Positions 18,234 to 27,235 of a stretch of 59,937 bases of DNA are shown piece after piece (position 1 is the stretch's first letter; each line of letters starts with the position of its first letter). The translations under genes were made by a program, and so were the position numbers. Source of the stretch: Planctomycetota bacterium (GTDB lineage Bacteria; Planctomycetota; UBA1135; GCA-002686595); contig JAPKBR010000019.1 in assembly GCA_028823345.1 (NCBI GenBank), positions 1-59,937 on the forward strand. The letters run 5' to 3'. Under the pieces are notes generated by a model. The model was given only the letters and a program-made list of their open reading frames with translations. It was not told where the DNA came from and did no database searches.

Positions 18234-19414
18234 CACTTCAAGCCCTCCTGCAAGAACGACTTGCCAGGAGCCGCAGGGATCAGCCCAAAGGCCTCTTCAA
18301 TGGTCGCCCCCAAATCCGAGAACGACCGGCGAGTGCCCAAGTCGATACCTCCGGCGACTCCCGGTCCAGTCATCAAGATCGGTACATATTCCCGGGTGTG
18401 GTCGGTGCCCTTGGTAAAGGTCGGATCATTCCCGTGATCGGCGGTCAAGAACACAAGGTCGCTCGGGCGCAGGGCTCCCAGCAACTGGCCGAGCTCCCGG
18501 TCAAACGACTCAAGAGCCCCGCGGTACCCGTGCGGATCCCGTCGATGTCCATACAAACTGTCGAAGTCGACCAAGTTGACGAACACAAATCCCGCAGCCA
18601 AGTCCCTGGCCAAATCGAGGGTCACTTGCATGCCATGTGCGTTGCCCTCGGTGTGAATGGCACGACTGATGCCGCGACCGCTGAACAGGTCTTCGATCTT
18701 GCCCACTCCAACGACCTCTACCCCCGCCTCCACCAGACGGTCAAGGCTAGTGGTTCGGGGAGGTGGCACGGACCAATCCCTGCGGTCATAGGTGCGATGC
18801 AGACTGCCCGCCTCGCCCTCGAAGGGCCGGGCGATCACACGCCCCACGTTGATTTCATTCAGCATTTCCCGGGCGACTTCGCAAACCGAATAAAGTCGCT
18901 CCAGCCCAAAATGCTCGGTGTGGGCTGCGATTTGGAAAACGCTGTCCCCACTTGTGTAAAGGATGGGTTTGCCGCTGGCCTGGTGCTCTGCACCATAGCG
19001 CTCGATCACTTCTGTTCCCGAGGCGGCGTGGTTTGCGAGCCAACCGGGGATTTTGGCGGCCTCAGCAATGCGTCGGAGGAGGCCTTGGTCAAAGCCCTCG
19101 GGAAACAGGGGGAAGGCTTCATCCAATGGGCAACCCATCATTTCCCAATGGCCGGTGGGTGTGTCCTTACCCGGAGAGACCTCAGCCATGCGACCAAAGG
19201 CGCCGGTGGGAGAGGACTTCGGTGGAAGACTCTCGACCCCTTCAATCGCGCCCAATCCGAGCGCACTTAAATGGGGTGCGTCCAATCCGCCGGCCGCTTC
19301 CACGAGGTGGTCGAGGGTGTGCGTCCCCGAGTCTCCAAAAGAAGCAGCGTCTGGCAGAGCACCGACACCCAGGGAGTCGATAACCAAACAGAATACGCGC
19401 CGTGCCGAATCCAT
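18233..19414 (-). CDS. deoB: Phosphopentomutase
   Basis: DeoB converts (deoxy)ribose 1-phosphate, the product of PunA and DeoA, to the 5-phosphate used by DeoC. The 393-residue alkaline-phosphatase-superfamily protein shows metal-site motifs at both ends: CLVIDSLGVGALPDA near the N-terminus and LTADHGNDPTFTKGTDHTRE near the C-terminus, with GKDTPTGHWEMMG between. It begins 7 bp after the small acidic gene and runs directly into deoA. Confidence 0.96.
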   Translation of the reverse strand: MDSARRVFCLVIDSLGVGALPDAASFGDSGTHTLDHLVEAAGGLDAPHLSALGLGAIEGVESLPPKSSPTGAFGRMAEVSPGKDTPTGHWEMMGCPLDEAFPLFPEGFDQGLLRRIAEAAKIPGWLANHAASGTEVIERYGAEHQASGKPILYTSGDSVFQIAAHTEHFGLERLYSVCEVAREMLNEINVGRVIARPFEGEAGSLHRTYDRRDWSVPPPRTTSLDRLVEAGVEVVGVGKIEDLFSGRGISRAIHTEGNAHGMQVTLDLARDLAAGFVFVNLVDFDSLYGHRRDPHGYRGALESFDRELGQLLGALRPSDLVFLTADHGNDPTFTKGTDHTREYVPILMTGPGVAGGIDLGTRRSFSDLGATIEEAFGLIPAAPGKSFLQEGLK

Positions 19415-19421
19415 ACGCTGA

Positions 19422-19652
19422 CTAATCCTGGCCCGCTACGCCCAGCGCGATCAGGCGCTCGATCTCTTCTTCCATCTCGTCGACCCACTCCTCGCCAAAG
19501 TCGCGATCCAAGAGATCGCGCTCAGCGAACTCCCAGCGACCCGTGGCGGGGTCAAAGTCAAACTGATAATCATGATCGCTGCCGTCGTCTTCGGTGACGA
19601 CGATCAGGACGATGCTGCTGGGACGGTCGAGTTCTGCTTTCCAAGTGGCCAT
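19422..19652 (-). CDS. Small acidic protein, first gene of the nucleoside operon
   Basis: A 76-residue, strongly acidic protein starts MATWKAEL. It ends in a helical Glu/Asp-rich half containing TGRWEFAERDLLDRDFGEEW. The family is not recognised. A clear paralogue lies at 29800-30036 and shares the TGR-[WY]-x-F-x-E-x-D...DFG-[DE]-[DE]-[WF] pattern and the acidic C-terminal helix. The stop is 7 bp before deoB, so it is probably co-transcribed. The in-frame region upstream of this ATG has no coding character. No cysteine, signal peptide or membrane segment is present, so it is likely a cytoplasmic binding or adaptor protein (inference). Confidence 0.75.
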   Translation of the reverse strand: MATWKAELDRPSSIVLIVVTEDDGSDHDYQFDFDPATGRWEFAERDLLDRDFGEEWVDEMEEEIERLIALGVAGQD

Positions 19653-19782
19653 GGTTCTTGTATCGCGGGGTGAGTGATTGACCCCAAGAGGATAGCGCAG
19701 AGGGACCCTAGCGTGTTCCAAAGTGAGCCACTGGAAATCCCGAGGCCAGTGATCGGGTCTGGGATTTACAATCGGTGCCCCA

Positions 19783-20931
19783 ATGTCTTGGCGCCCACTC
19801 ACAATTCTGATCCTCGCCACCGCCGGGTGCGCCACCTGGCGCACGGTGGGGTCCTATGAGGGCTGGTCCCTGCACGAAGCGAGCCCTAACCTGATACAAG
19901 AGGACCCCTGGCGGGTCCAGGTAGAACCCGCAAAAGCAGCCGTGGAGGCTTGGCTGGGACCTTTCCAGAACCCGGTGCAAATCCACGCCCTTGCTGGGCC
20001 CGTGCACCTCACGGAAGACGGGCAAGGGGTCGTGCACGCGGCGGAAGCCTCCCAGCCCGTGGCCGGAATGCACCAGACCGAAGTGCGCGGCTATCACCTG
20101 CAGGGCACAGACCCATCGCAAGCAGGCAAGATTTTTGTGCGGGACCCGAGTTTGCCAACACTGGTGCACGAGCTCGTCCATGCCCGACTCGCTGAAGATC
20201 AAAATAAATTACCCCTGTGGTTTGAAGAGGGGGTTGCGTGCCTGTTATCTGACGGGCTGATGTTCGAGGAACACTGGGTGCGCGATGGATTTGCAGCATG
20301 GCCCTGGGCCGAGCTCCACGCCCGACGGCCAGATGGATTGGAGCTGCAGGACATCCTGGATCTAGATTCCATGAGCGCCTCTTCAGTCCGTCAAAATGTG
20401 TTAGCGCACCTGGTCGGTTGGGCCTTGGTGTTTGATCTCTGGCGCGAAACCCGCAGCGACGACTGGAACACTTGGTACGCGGCTTTTGACTGGAAGCACC
20501 CAGTGCAAGATGCCCAGCGACGGTTGGATCGCGTCCTGTCCGGGCCGGTTCCCGGTGAGTGGTTACGCGCACGATTGACCAGCTCAAATGGAGGCGTGCG
20601 TCTGGCCGCCCTGCGTGGAGCCTGGAAACTCGCCAGCCCAGAAGTGGGCGCGATCTTGCTCGGTGCCTTGGAAATGGAAAAAGACCCCGAGGTTCGAATC
20701 GCCCTAGCGGTCAACTTGTTGGCCAGCGGCACCCAGGTGGCAGCCGACGGGGGAGGCCTTCTGCATATTCACGAATGTGCCCGCACAGCCCTGTCCCAGT
20801 CGTCCCTCCCGGTCTTATCTGAAGCCCTCGCCGTCCGAGCCCTCCTTCTGGCCCTGGAAGACGCCGCCCCCGGGGAGGGCGCCCACGCCAGGGGCGCCCT
20901 GGAGGGCCTGCGGCGATTCTGGGATGAGTAA
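19783..20931 (+). CDS. Gluzincin-like metallopeptidase lipoprotein
   Basis: The 382-residue protein starts with a short signal peptide and lipobox (LATAGC). Residues around 127-155 hold a zincin pattern HELVHARLAED...LPLWFEEGVA: HExxH, then a Glu-containing helix of the kind found in peptidase MA-like/gluzincin proteins. The last 130 residues contain repeated helices (RLAALRGAWKLASPEVGAILL) resembling HEAT repeats. It is probably attached to the outer or inner membrane facing the periplasm. It is divergent from the small acidic gene, with a TACAAT hexamer 11 bp before the ATG. The substrate is unknown. Confidence 0.75.
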   Translation: MSWRPLTILILATAGCATWRTVGSYEGWSLHEASPNLIQEDPWRVQVEPAKAAVEAWLGPFQNPVQIHALAGPVHLTEDGQGVVHAAEASQPVAGMHQTEVRGYHLQGTDPSQAGKIFVRDPSLPTLVHELVHARLAEDQNKLPLWFEEGVACLLSDGLMFEEHWVRDGFAAWPWAELHARRPDGLELQDILDLDSMSASSVRQNVLAHLVGWALVFDLWRETRSDDWNTWYAAFDWKHPVQDAQRRLDRVLSGPVPGEWLRARLTSSNGGVRLAALRGAWKLASPEVGAILLGALEMEKDPEVRIALAVNLLASGTQVAADGGGLLHIHECARTALSQSSLPVLSEALAVRALLLALEDAAPGEGAHARGALEGLRRFWDE

Positions 20932-21057
20932 GCCCAGGACGGCTCCCGGGGCACAATAGACCCCAACCCCCCTACCTTTGAAATATCCTGGGGGGATCAT
21001 CGTATGGGGCACCACATGAGTCTGCACCCCCAATTGCCCCCCACCCAAACACCTGTA

Positions 21058-22104
21058 ATGAACACCAAATTCACCCTCACTTGCCTGGCCGCCACCGCCG
21101 GCCTGTTGGCTTTTGCCCTTCCCAAGGACGAAGTCAAATTTTCTGTCGCCGAAGGCTCCTCGTTGAGCAAGAACTTCGAGATCACCGTGGAGGCCAGCCT
21201 GGACGACATGCTGCTGAACTTCAACGGACAAGAAATCGATCCCGCCGCCCTTGGTGGCGAGTTTGATCTCGCTGACGCCAACGGCTCCTTCGGGTACGTG
21301 CTGTCCGTGGTAGACGACTACGTCAAGATGGACGGCGCACGGACCATGGAATTGCACCGGGCGGTCGAGACCATGGCTGGCCAGTACTCCTCCGGCACCG
21401 GCGACTCTGGTAACGAGAGCAACTCCATAGAGGGCCAGACCCTGATCTTCAAGTGGGACGCCGAAGAAGAGGCCCACACGATTTCTGTCGAGGACGAAGA
21501 GAACGACGCTGATCCCGAGGACATCGCGCTCTTCGCTGAGGATCTCGACCTGCGTTCCATATTGCCCAAAGGCTCCGTCTCCGAAGGGGACTCTTGGACC
21601 TTGAGAGGCGCCAACCTGATGGCAATCCTCGCCCCCGGCATGGATGTGAACAAAGCCCTCGACAAGGCCAAGGAAGAAGCCAGCGAAGGGGACATGCCGA
21701 TTGAAATCGACGAAGCCCTCGAGATGATCAGCGAAGACATGGTGCTTACGTGCACGTATGTAGGCAGCCGCGAAGTTGACGGCCGCTCCTTGATGGTGAT
21801 CGAGCTTAGCAGCGAGTTCGAGTCGAACTTGGACCTGAGCGACATGATCCTTGAGACCATCGAAGCTGAGATGCCCCCGGAAATGGCCCTCGACATGTCC
21901 GTCGTGCTTGAGATGGCCGCCGAGGCCACGGGCGAAGTCACTTGGGACGCAAGGGCCGGGCACTTCGTTGCCATGGCCCTTGAAATCGACATCGTCATGA
22001 TCATTGACGCTTCCGGCAACATGGACGCCGGCGGCCAAGAGATGGCCGGCGGCATCGAGGCCGAGGCTTCACTGCACTACGAGCTGTCCGCAAGCGCCGA
22101 CTGA
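21058..22104 (+). CDS. Acidic secreted protein of unknown function
   Basis: The 348-residue product has an N-terminal signal peptide (start MNTKFTLT; TGLLAFA near the cleavage site). The mature chain is very rich in Asp and Glu, with long acidic stretches such as EDEENDADPED and helical runs such as DKAKEEASEGD. The second half repeats a strand pattern (SREVDGRSLMVIEL, GEVTWDARAGHFVAMAL) typical of surface or periplasmic beta-rich proteins. No family was recognised. An ATG 54 nt upstream (21004) is in frame but encodes a Pro/His stretch unlike a signal peptide. A strong hairpin follows the stop. Confidence 0.75.
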   Translation: MNTKFTLTCLAATAGLLAFALPKDEVKFSVAEGSSLSKNFEITVEASLDDMLLNFNGQEIDPAALGGEFDLADANGSFGYVLSVVDDYVKMDGARTMELHRAVETMAGQYSSGTGDSGNESNSIEGQTLIFKWDAEEEAHTISVEDEENDADPEDIALFAEDLDLRSILPKGSVSEGDSWTLRGANLMAILAPGMDVNKALDKAKEEASEGDMPIEIDEALEMISEDMVLTCTYVGSREVDGRSLMVIELSSEFESNLDLSDMILETIEAEMPPEMALDMSVVLEMAAEATGEVTWDARAGHFVAMALEIDIVMIIDASGNMDAGGQEMAGGIEAEASLHYELSASAD

Positions 22105-22134
22105 GCCCCACGCGCCCCCCAACGGCGCCCACAG

Positions 22135-22178
22135 GGAACGCCTCTCCTTCGCCCATCTCGGCGGAGGGGAGGCGTTCC
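22135..22178 (+). terminator. Hairpin terminator after the acidic secreted protein gene
   Basis: A 13-bp stem (GGAACGCCTCTCC pairing with GGGGAGGCGTTCC, one G-U pair) has an 18-nt loop and begins 30 bp after the stop. No T run follows, so it may be a factor-assisted or transcript-protecting hairpin. Confidence 0.65.
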
Positions 22179-22250
22179 TATGGATACCCAGTCAAACCAC
22201 ACCCCAAACAACCTCCCCGAGCGGTATCCTCCTTGCCTAGGAATTTCCCC

Positions 22251-24578
22251 ATGACGCAAACCACCACCCAAGACCGCCCCTCCCTTGAGGAGCTCTCCCA
22301 GCACTTTCCCCACTGGCAAGTCCTCGCCGACCTGATCGACCAGGGCGTGGACTTGATGCTCAACCTGCGACAAAGCGGGCACCCCGGAGGTTCCCGATCC
22401 AAGGTCCCCATGCTGGTGACTGCGACTCTTGGGGCGGGCATGCGCTTTGATATTCGCCAGCCCGAAAACCCGGCAGGAGATCGTTTTGTATTGGTGGCGG
22501 GTCATGCGAACCCCGCGGTCTACGCCATGTTGGCGGTCTACAACGAAGCGCTCCGCCTGCGGCACAAGCAAACTGGCGACGATCGCTTCTTGGTTCCCAA
22601 CGCCGACAACCGCCAACTGGTTTGGGAAGACTTGCTGCAGTTACGGCACCACGGCCAACTACCCGGCCACGCGGAGATGGAGGGCAAGACCCTCTTTTTC
22701 AAAGCGAACACCGGGCCTTCGGGGCACGGAGCTCCGGCGGCCCTGGGTCAAGCCATGGCCCTCAAGCATTCAGGGTCCGGAGCAAAGGTCTTTGCTCTCG
22801 AAGGCGAAGGAGGTCACAGCGCCGGCGCGCACCACGAGGTGAAGAACAGCGCCTTTGGTCTCGGCCTTGATAACTTGATTTACCTGTTGGACTGGAACGA
22901 TCATGGGATTGATACCTTCGCCAACTCGACTGTGGTGCACGGCGGACCCGACGATTGGTTCAAGCCCTATGGCTGGCGTGTCGCCGGCGTGGAAGATGGC
23001 GAAGACTTTGAGGCCATGACCCGCGCGCTCTTGGAAATCGTCCACGCGGACGACACGGAAGGCAAGCCGGGCTGTGTCTGGTTCAAAACCCGCAAGGGCC
23101 GCGGCTATTACAGCTATGACGCCCCTAGCCACGGCAAATCACATGGCAGAAACTCCGAGTTGTTCTGGCGCTGCCGCAAGGATTTTGCGGATCGCTACAA
23201 GGTCAACTTCGAAGGCCAGGACGACACAACAGATCTCGGCGAAGACGCCTGCCGCGATCAGACCCGCGGTTGGTTCAAGACTGTGTTCAGCGTGCTAGAA
23301 AATACCCCTGGGTTGGTCGAGTACCTTTCAGACCGGCTCTTGGAAATGGCAGAGGGCTTGCCCTCGACTAAGCCTGCCACAGGAAGAGACCTTGCACAGG
23401 AGAAGGACTGGCTTGCGCTGGACCAGCTACCGGGGGATTTATTCTTCCCCGCGGGCACCAAGAAGGCCAACAAGGATGGCTTCAAGCTCTTCGGGGCGTG
23501 GGTCAACCACAAGGCCCGCGAGGCCATGGGCCGCCCCCTTGTCCTGGCTTGCTCGGCAGACCTTGCGGACTCCACCGCAATCTCTGGATTCGGCGGAGAC
23601 TACGGCAGCAACAAGGGCTTCGGCTGGTATGAGCGAAACTCCAACCGAGAAGGCGCGATCCTGCCCCAGCAAATCACTGAATTCACCAATGCTGGTTTGG
23701 TTTGTGGCGCGGCCTCGGTGAACTTCAGCGCGGACCCTGAGGCTTCCTTCAGTGGCTACTGGGGCTCATGCAGTACCTATGGATCTTTCAGCTACTTGAA
23801 GTACGGCCTAATGCGCCTCTTCAGTCAGTTGGCACAGGATTGCGAACTGAAAGTGGGCAAGGTGATTTGGGTTGCGGGACACTCGGGTCCCGAGACCGCC
23901 GAGGACAGCCGCACGCACTTTGGCATTTTCGCACCGGTGGTCACGCAGCTTTTCCCCAAAGGCCAAGTGATCAACCTGCACCCTTGGGAAGCCAACGAAG
24001 TGGCCCCCTGCCTCGCGGCAGCCTTGGCCACCGATGTGCCCATCATCGCCCTGCACTTGACTCGACCCGGGGTCACCATTCCCGACCGCAAGGCCCTGGG
24101 CGTTCCCAGCCACATGGAAGCCGCTCGCGGCGCTTATGTGATCCGGGACTACGACCCTACACGGCCGAAGGAGGGCACGCTGATTGTTGAGGGCACCGCC
24201 AGTACAGAGTCGATCTTTAAGTTACTGCCGCGCTTCCTAGAGGGCGATGCCCCCAACTGCAAGATCGTCGCGGCCGTCAGCCATGAACTCTTCATGCTCC
24301 AAGACAAGAGCTACCAGGACACGGTTTTGCACAAGACCGACTGGGTGGACTCGACGGTGATCTCGAACGGTTCCAAAATAGGCATGCACCCGTGGCTTTC
24401 CAGTAAAGTCGCCGAGACCTATGCCATGACGAGTGACTGGGACGATCGTTGGCGTACGGGTGGCTCCCTCGGGGAGATCGTCGAAGAGGCACACCTCGAC
24501 CCGGTCAATCTCCTGAAGGGTATCCAACACTTTGCGGCAGACCGCGAAAAGCGCCTTGGCGCCCTAAACCTGCACTAG
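22251..24578 (+). CDS. Transketolase-like thiamine-diphosphate enzyme
   Basis: The 775-residue protein has the transketolase layout: SGHPGGSRSK near residue 45, DRFVLVAGHANPAVYAML, a ThDP/Mg2+ region and a central pyrimidine-binding domain (ITEFTNAGLVCGAASVNFSA), then the C-terminal transketolase domain. It probably moves two-carbon units between sugar phosphates in the pentose phosphate pathway, which would link to the ribose 5-phosphate made by neighbouring genes. Odd points: it is about 100 residues longer than usual, and the metal motif reads GEGG...DWND rather than GDG...NN, so the cofactor site is diverged. Start: ATG 22251; a TTG at 22233 also lies in frame. It stands alone on the plus strand. 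Confidence 0.85.
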   Translation: MTQTTTQDRPSLEELSQHFPHWQVLADLIDQGVDLMLNLRQSGHPGGSRSKVPMLVTATLGAGMRFDIRQPENPAGDRFVLVAGHANPAVYAMLAVYNEALRLRHKQTGDDRFLVPNADNRQLVWEDLLQLRHHGQLPGHAEMEGKTLFFKANTGPSGHGAPAALGQAMALKHSGSGAKVFALEGEGGHSAGAHHEVKNSAFGLGLDNLIYLLDWNDHGIDTFANSTVVHGGPDDWFKPYGWRVAGVEDGEDFEAMTRALLEIVHADDTEGKPGCVWFKTRKGRGYYSYDAPSHGKSHGRNSELFWRCRKDFADRYKVNFEGQDDTTDLGEDACRDQTRGWFKTVFSVLENTPGLVEYLSDRLLEMAEGLPSTKPATGRDLAQEKDWLALDQLPGDLFFPAGTKKANKDGFKLFGAWVNHKAREAMGRPLVLACSADLADSTAISGFGGDYGSNKGFGWYERNSNREGAILPQQITEFTNAGLVCGAASVNFSADPEASFSGYWGSCSTYGSFSYLKYGLMRLFSQLAQDCELKVGKVIWVAGHSGPETAEDSRTHFGIFAPVVTQLFPKGQVINLHPWEANEVAPCLAAALATDVPIIALHLTRPGVTIPDRKALGVPSHMEAARGAYVIRDYDPTRPKEGTLIVEGTASTESIFKLLPRFLEGDAPNCKIVAAVSHELFMLQDKSYQDTVLHKTDWVDSTVISNGSKIGMHPWLSSKVAETYAMTSDWDDRWRTGGSLGEIVEEAHLDPVNLLKGIQHFAADREKRLGALNLH

Positions 24579-24638
24579 GGACGATACTCCACGCTGAAAG
24601 AATCGGTCCATGGGGAGGCTTTGCCAGCCCCTATGAAC

Positions 24639-25850
24639 TCAGTGGCCGATCCCTTCCTTGGCCAGCCCGGCAACCAAAGCCTCAAGATCATTTTCGTCAT
24701 TGTAAAGCTGTGCCGAAACCCGCAGCACGCGCTCTGGCGCAGCGGGCCAGGGAAAGATCGGGATCTCGATGCGGTGATTCTCAATCAACTTGATCTGCAG
24801 GGGGTCGGCACCGAACGCGCTCACGGGCGTTTCATCGCTTGAGGACGGAAGGGGGAAGGCCGTCATGTTTGCAATCATCTCCGGCGGCAAGGGGGCGGGA
24901 ACGCCGAGGACCTCACTCAACCGCGAGCGGGCCCGCAATGCTAATGCGTGATTACGCTGGCGAATCTCATCCCAACCCCCAGGCACGAGGCTACGCAGGA
25001 AGTCAATCGCAAAGGGCACACACAGCCAAGGGGTCGGGTCAGTGGTCCCTGGCCAATCAAACTCATCCTGCAAGCGGGTGTGATTGGGCCGCGGGGTGTT
25101 GGCTCCGTGACTGATCGCCGTCGGACGCACGCGATCCCGGCGATCCTCACGCACATGCAAGAGGGCGGATCCCTTCGGGGTGCAAAGCCACTTGTGACAG
25201 TTGCCCGTGTAGTAAGCGGCCCCAAGGGCGCCAAGGTCTAGGGGGACTTGCCCAGGCGCGTGAGCTCCATCTACGAGCACATCAATGCCCCGACCCTGCA
25301 GAGCATCCACAAGCCGAGCGATCGGGAGCAGCATCCCCGTTGGACTGGTGATGTGATCGAGCAGGGCCAGCACAGTGTTCTCGGTGGCGGCCTCCATGAT
25401 CGCGTTAAAGGCTTCGTCGGGACTGGCGCAGGGAAAAGGCAGTGCTGCCTTCACCAGCTTCGCTCCCGAGCGATCGCAAACAAATTGAGCAGCGTTGTTG
25501 CAGGCGTTGTACCCCTGATCGGTGATCAGAATCTCATCGGAGGGCTTGAGCTCGAGGGAGCGCAAGACTGCGTTGACCCCGCTGGTTGCGTTGGCAACGA
25601 AGACGAGTCCCCCCACATCGCAGCTAATAAAGGAAGCAAGCGCCTCGCGAGCCTCGTCTAAATACCCGTAAATTTCCCGGGAAAGGAAGGCCACAGGCTG
25701 GCGCTCCATCCGGTCGCGCCAACGCCGCTGCTCGGCCAGCACTTCATTCGGGCAGGCTCCGTACGAGCCGTGGTTCAAAAAGTGATTCTCAGGGTCGAGG
25801 GACCAATGCCCTCGCAAACTAGCAGCACTCTTGGTGGGAGATTGGTCCAT
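24639..25850 (-). CDS. Class V PLP-dependent aminotransferase (isopenicillin-N epimerase-like)
   Basis: The fold-type I enzyme carries FLNHGSYGACP near the N-terminus, NATSGVNAV, the PLP aspartate in DVLVDGAHAPGQV, and the PLP lysine in TGNCHKWLCTPKG. This set is typical of CefD-like proteins, whose members act as epimerases, cysteine desulfurase-like enzymes or ergothioneine/hercynine lyases; the substrate cannot be read from sequence. Length 403 residues from the ATG at 25850; an ATG at 25883 would add 11 residues and sits 12 bp after the stop of the PLD-like gene. It converges on the transketolase-like gene. Confidence 0.88.
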   Translation of the reverse strand: MDQSPTKSAASLRGHWSLDPENHFLNHGSYGACPNEVLAEQRRWRDRMERQPVAFLSREIYGYLDEAREALASFISCDVGGLVFVANATSGVNAVLRSLELKPSDEILITDQGYNACNNAAQFVCDRSGAKLVKAALPFPCASPDEAFNAIMEAATENTVLALLDHITSPTGMLLPIARLVDALQGRGIDVLVDGAHAPGQVPLDLGALGAAYYTGNCHKWLCTPKGSALLHVREDRRDRVRPTAISHGANTPRPNHTRLQDEFDWPGTTDPTPWLCVPFAIDFLRSLVPGGWDEIRQRNHALALRARSRLSEVLGVPAPLPPEMIANMTAFPLPSSSDETPVSAFGADPLQIKLIENHRIEIPIFPWPAAPERVLRVSAQLYNDENDLEALVAGLAKEGIGH

Positions 25851-25895
25851 AAGACAAGTAAGGCTAACGGGGGTCACGCCCATTCGATCGCTGAA

Positions 25896-27104
25896 TCATC
25901 CAGCCGACGGGCTCTTTTCCGTGACCGGTTCGCAAAGCGGCTGGTTCCACAGATTCTCAAACCATTCATCGAGGCGCTTTCCTATAGGTTCGCCCTCGAT
26001 GATCAGTCCAACATTGCGCGAACTGGTGAAGTAAGAGAGCTGCAAGTTCGAGCTGCCAATCCAGGCTCGCTTTCCATCCGCCACAAGGGTCTTTGCGTGC
26101 AGCACCCGAGCAAAGGGTATTGGGCCAGTGGAGGCTTCAGGGATCACCAAGAAGCGCACCTCGATGCCTTCTATTCCATTTAGTTCCTGGACGGACTTCA
26201 AGGCCCCGCCGCGCTTGCACCATTGGGACACCAGCAGCTGGATCAGGACTCCGCGCTTGGCGGCTTCAGTCAAGGAGTGCCGCAACTGATCAAAGGGCTC
26301 GCCCCTGGGGTCATCTAACTTCAGGGTCAACGTCGTTGCGCGCAGGCTCACCTGGGCGCTGTCAATCAACTCGAGGAATTGGGGCAGGTCCCACTCGCTG
26401 GTCCGGTGACCAAAGCTCTCGGGACTGATGGCGGGGGTAATCCTCAACTCCCCCTTCCCGTCACCCTGGATTTGAGCCCCATTGAGTTGGGCCTTGAAAC
26501 TGCGCCGCATTCCGGAAATCGGCACGAGGTAAGGCCTTCCGTGAGCCCGGGCCCAATCCCCTTCAAAGAGTGTTCCCAATGCCCCCGCCAATTGTGCCCC
26601 TTCCACGCGCACCCCCAACTCGACGATGTGATCAAGAGACCGCCAATCGAGGTTGGCGGAACCCAAGAACGCGTCCCTTCGGTCCACCAACATGTACTTG
26701 GCATGCATCACCCCACCGGTTTCCTCTTCCAGGTCGAGGAACGCGACCTGAATGCCAGGTCGAGCACCAAGGCGGGCGGGTAACTCGCTGTAGGTCTCTT
26801 GAAAAGTCGAGGCAAACAACATGCGAATCGTAACTCCGCGATCAGCAGCATCTTCGAGGGCCCTCACGACCCCGCCCAACCGCGAGCCAACCTCATCGGA
26901 ACCGTAAAAGTGACACAGCTCAATTTTGCTCTTGGCCTGCTGGATCATTTGAATCCAAACCATATCGGTGGGAGGCATGTCGCCACTCCCAAGCCCACAC
27001 TCCCGGGGCGTGCTCTCCACCAAAGTCACGCGTTGCACAGCGGGACGTAGACTGGCACAGGACGCCAGGGTCAGGAGGGCAATGAGAACCAAGGGGAATC
27101 GCAT
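25896..27104 (-). CDS. Phospholipase D-like lipoprotein
   Basis: Two HKD catalytic motifs are present: HAKYMLVDRRDAFLGSANLD in the first half and HAKTLVADGKRAWIGSSNLQ near the C-terminus. These are the halves of a PLD active site, as in cardiolipin synthases and related phosphotransferases. The chosen start (ATG 27104) gives a lipoprotein signal, LLTLASC, which places the enzyme outside the cytoplasm. No multi-pass helices are present, unlike ClsA. The gene is followed closely by the aminotransferase gene. Lipid or nucleic acid phosphodiester cleavage are both possible. Confidence 0.88.
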   Translation of the reverse strand: MRFPLVLIALLTLASCASLRPAVQRVTLVESTPRECGLGSGDMPPTDMVWIQMIQQAKSKIELCHFYGSDEVGSRLGGVVRALEDAADRGVTIRMLFASTFQETYSELPARLGARPGIQVAFLDLEEETGGVMHAKYMLVDRRDAFLGSANLDWRSLDHIVELGVRVEGAQLAGALGTLFEGDWARAHGRPYLVPISGMRRSFKAQLNGAQIQGDGKGELRITPAISPESFGHRTSEWDLPQFLELIDSAQVSLRATTLTLKLDDPRGEPFDQLRHSLTEAAKRGVLIQLLVSQWCKRGGALKSVQELNGIEGIEVRFLVIPEASTGPIPFARVLHAKTLVADGKRAWIGSSNLQLSYFTSSRNVGLIIEGEPIGKRLDEWFENLWNQPLCEPVTEKSPSAG

Positions 27105-27235
27105 ACCCCCACGATACGCCACGGGGTCCCCACTAGGAGGCCCCCGTGCCCCCAGCAGCGCCGTCATTTGGATTGTTGCTATTGGCTTGTGATTTGACGC
27201 ACTCTCCGGGCTAGGCTGGGAGCAGAGGATTTTGG

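Noticed and set aside
18218..19270. 350-codon open frame opposite deoB
   Set aside because: It lies almost wholly within an unmistakable phosphopentomutase gene, and its translation has no domain pattern.
13802..19652. Complete microcompartment locus
   Set aside because: No BMC-H, BMC-T, BMC-P, PduL or aldehyde dehydrogenase gene is present in the window, so only the cargo-like enzymes support the idea.
20815..22038. 407-codon open frame on the minus strand opposite the acidic secreted protein gene
   Set aside because: Its product is an improbable Gly/His/Val-rich chain without a signal or motif, while the plus strand has a signal peptide and a following terminator. It is explained by codon bias of the acidic gene.
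22105..22250. Riboswitch before the transketolase-like gene
   Set aside because: The only strong structure is the simple hairpin right after the preceding stop, which is better explained as a terminator; no conserved aptamer core was recognised.
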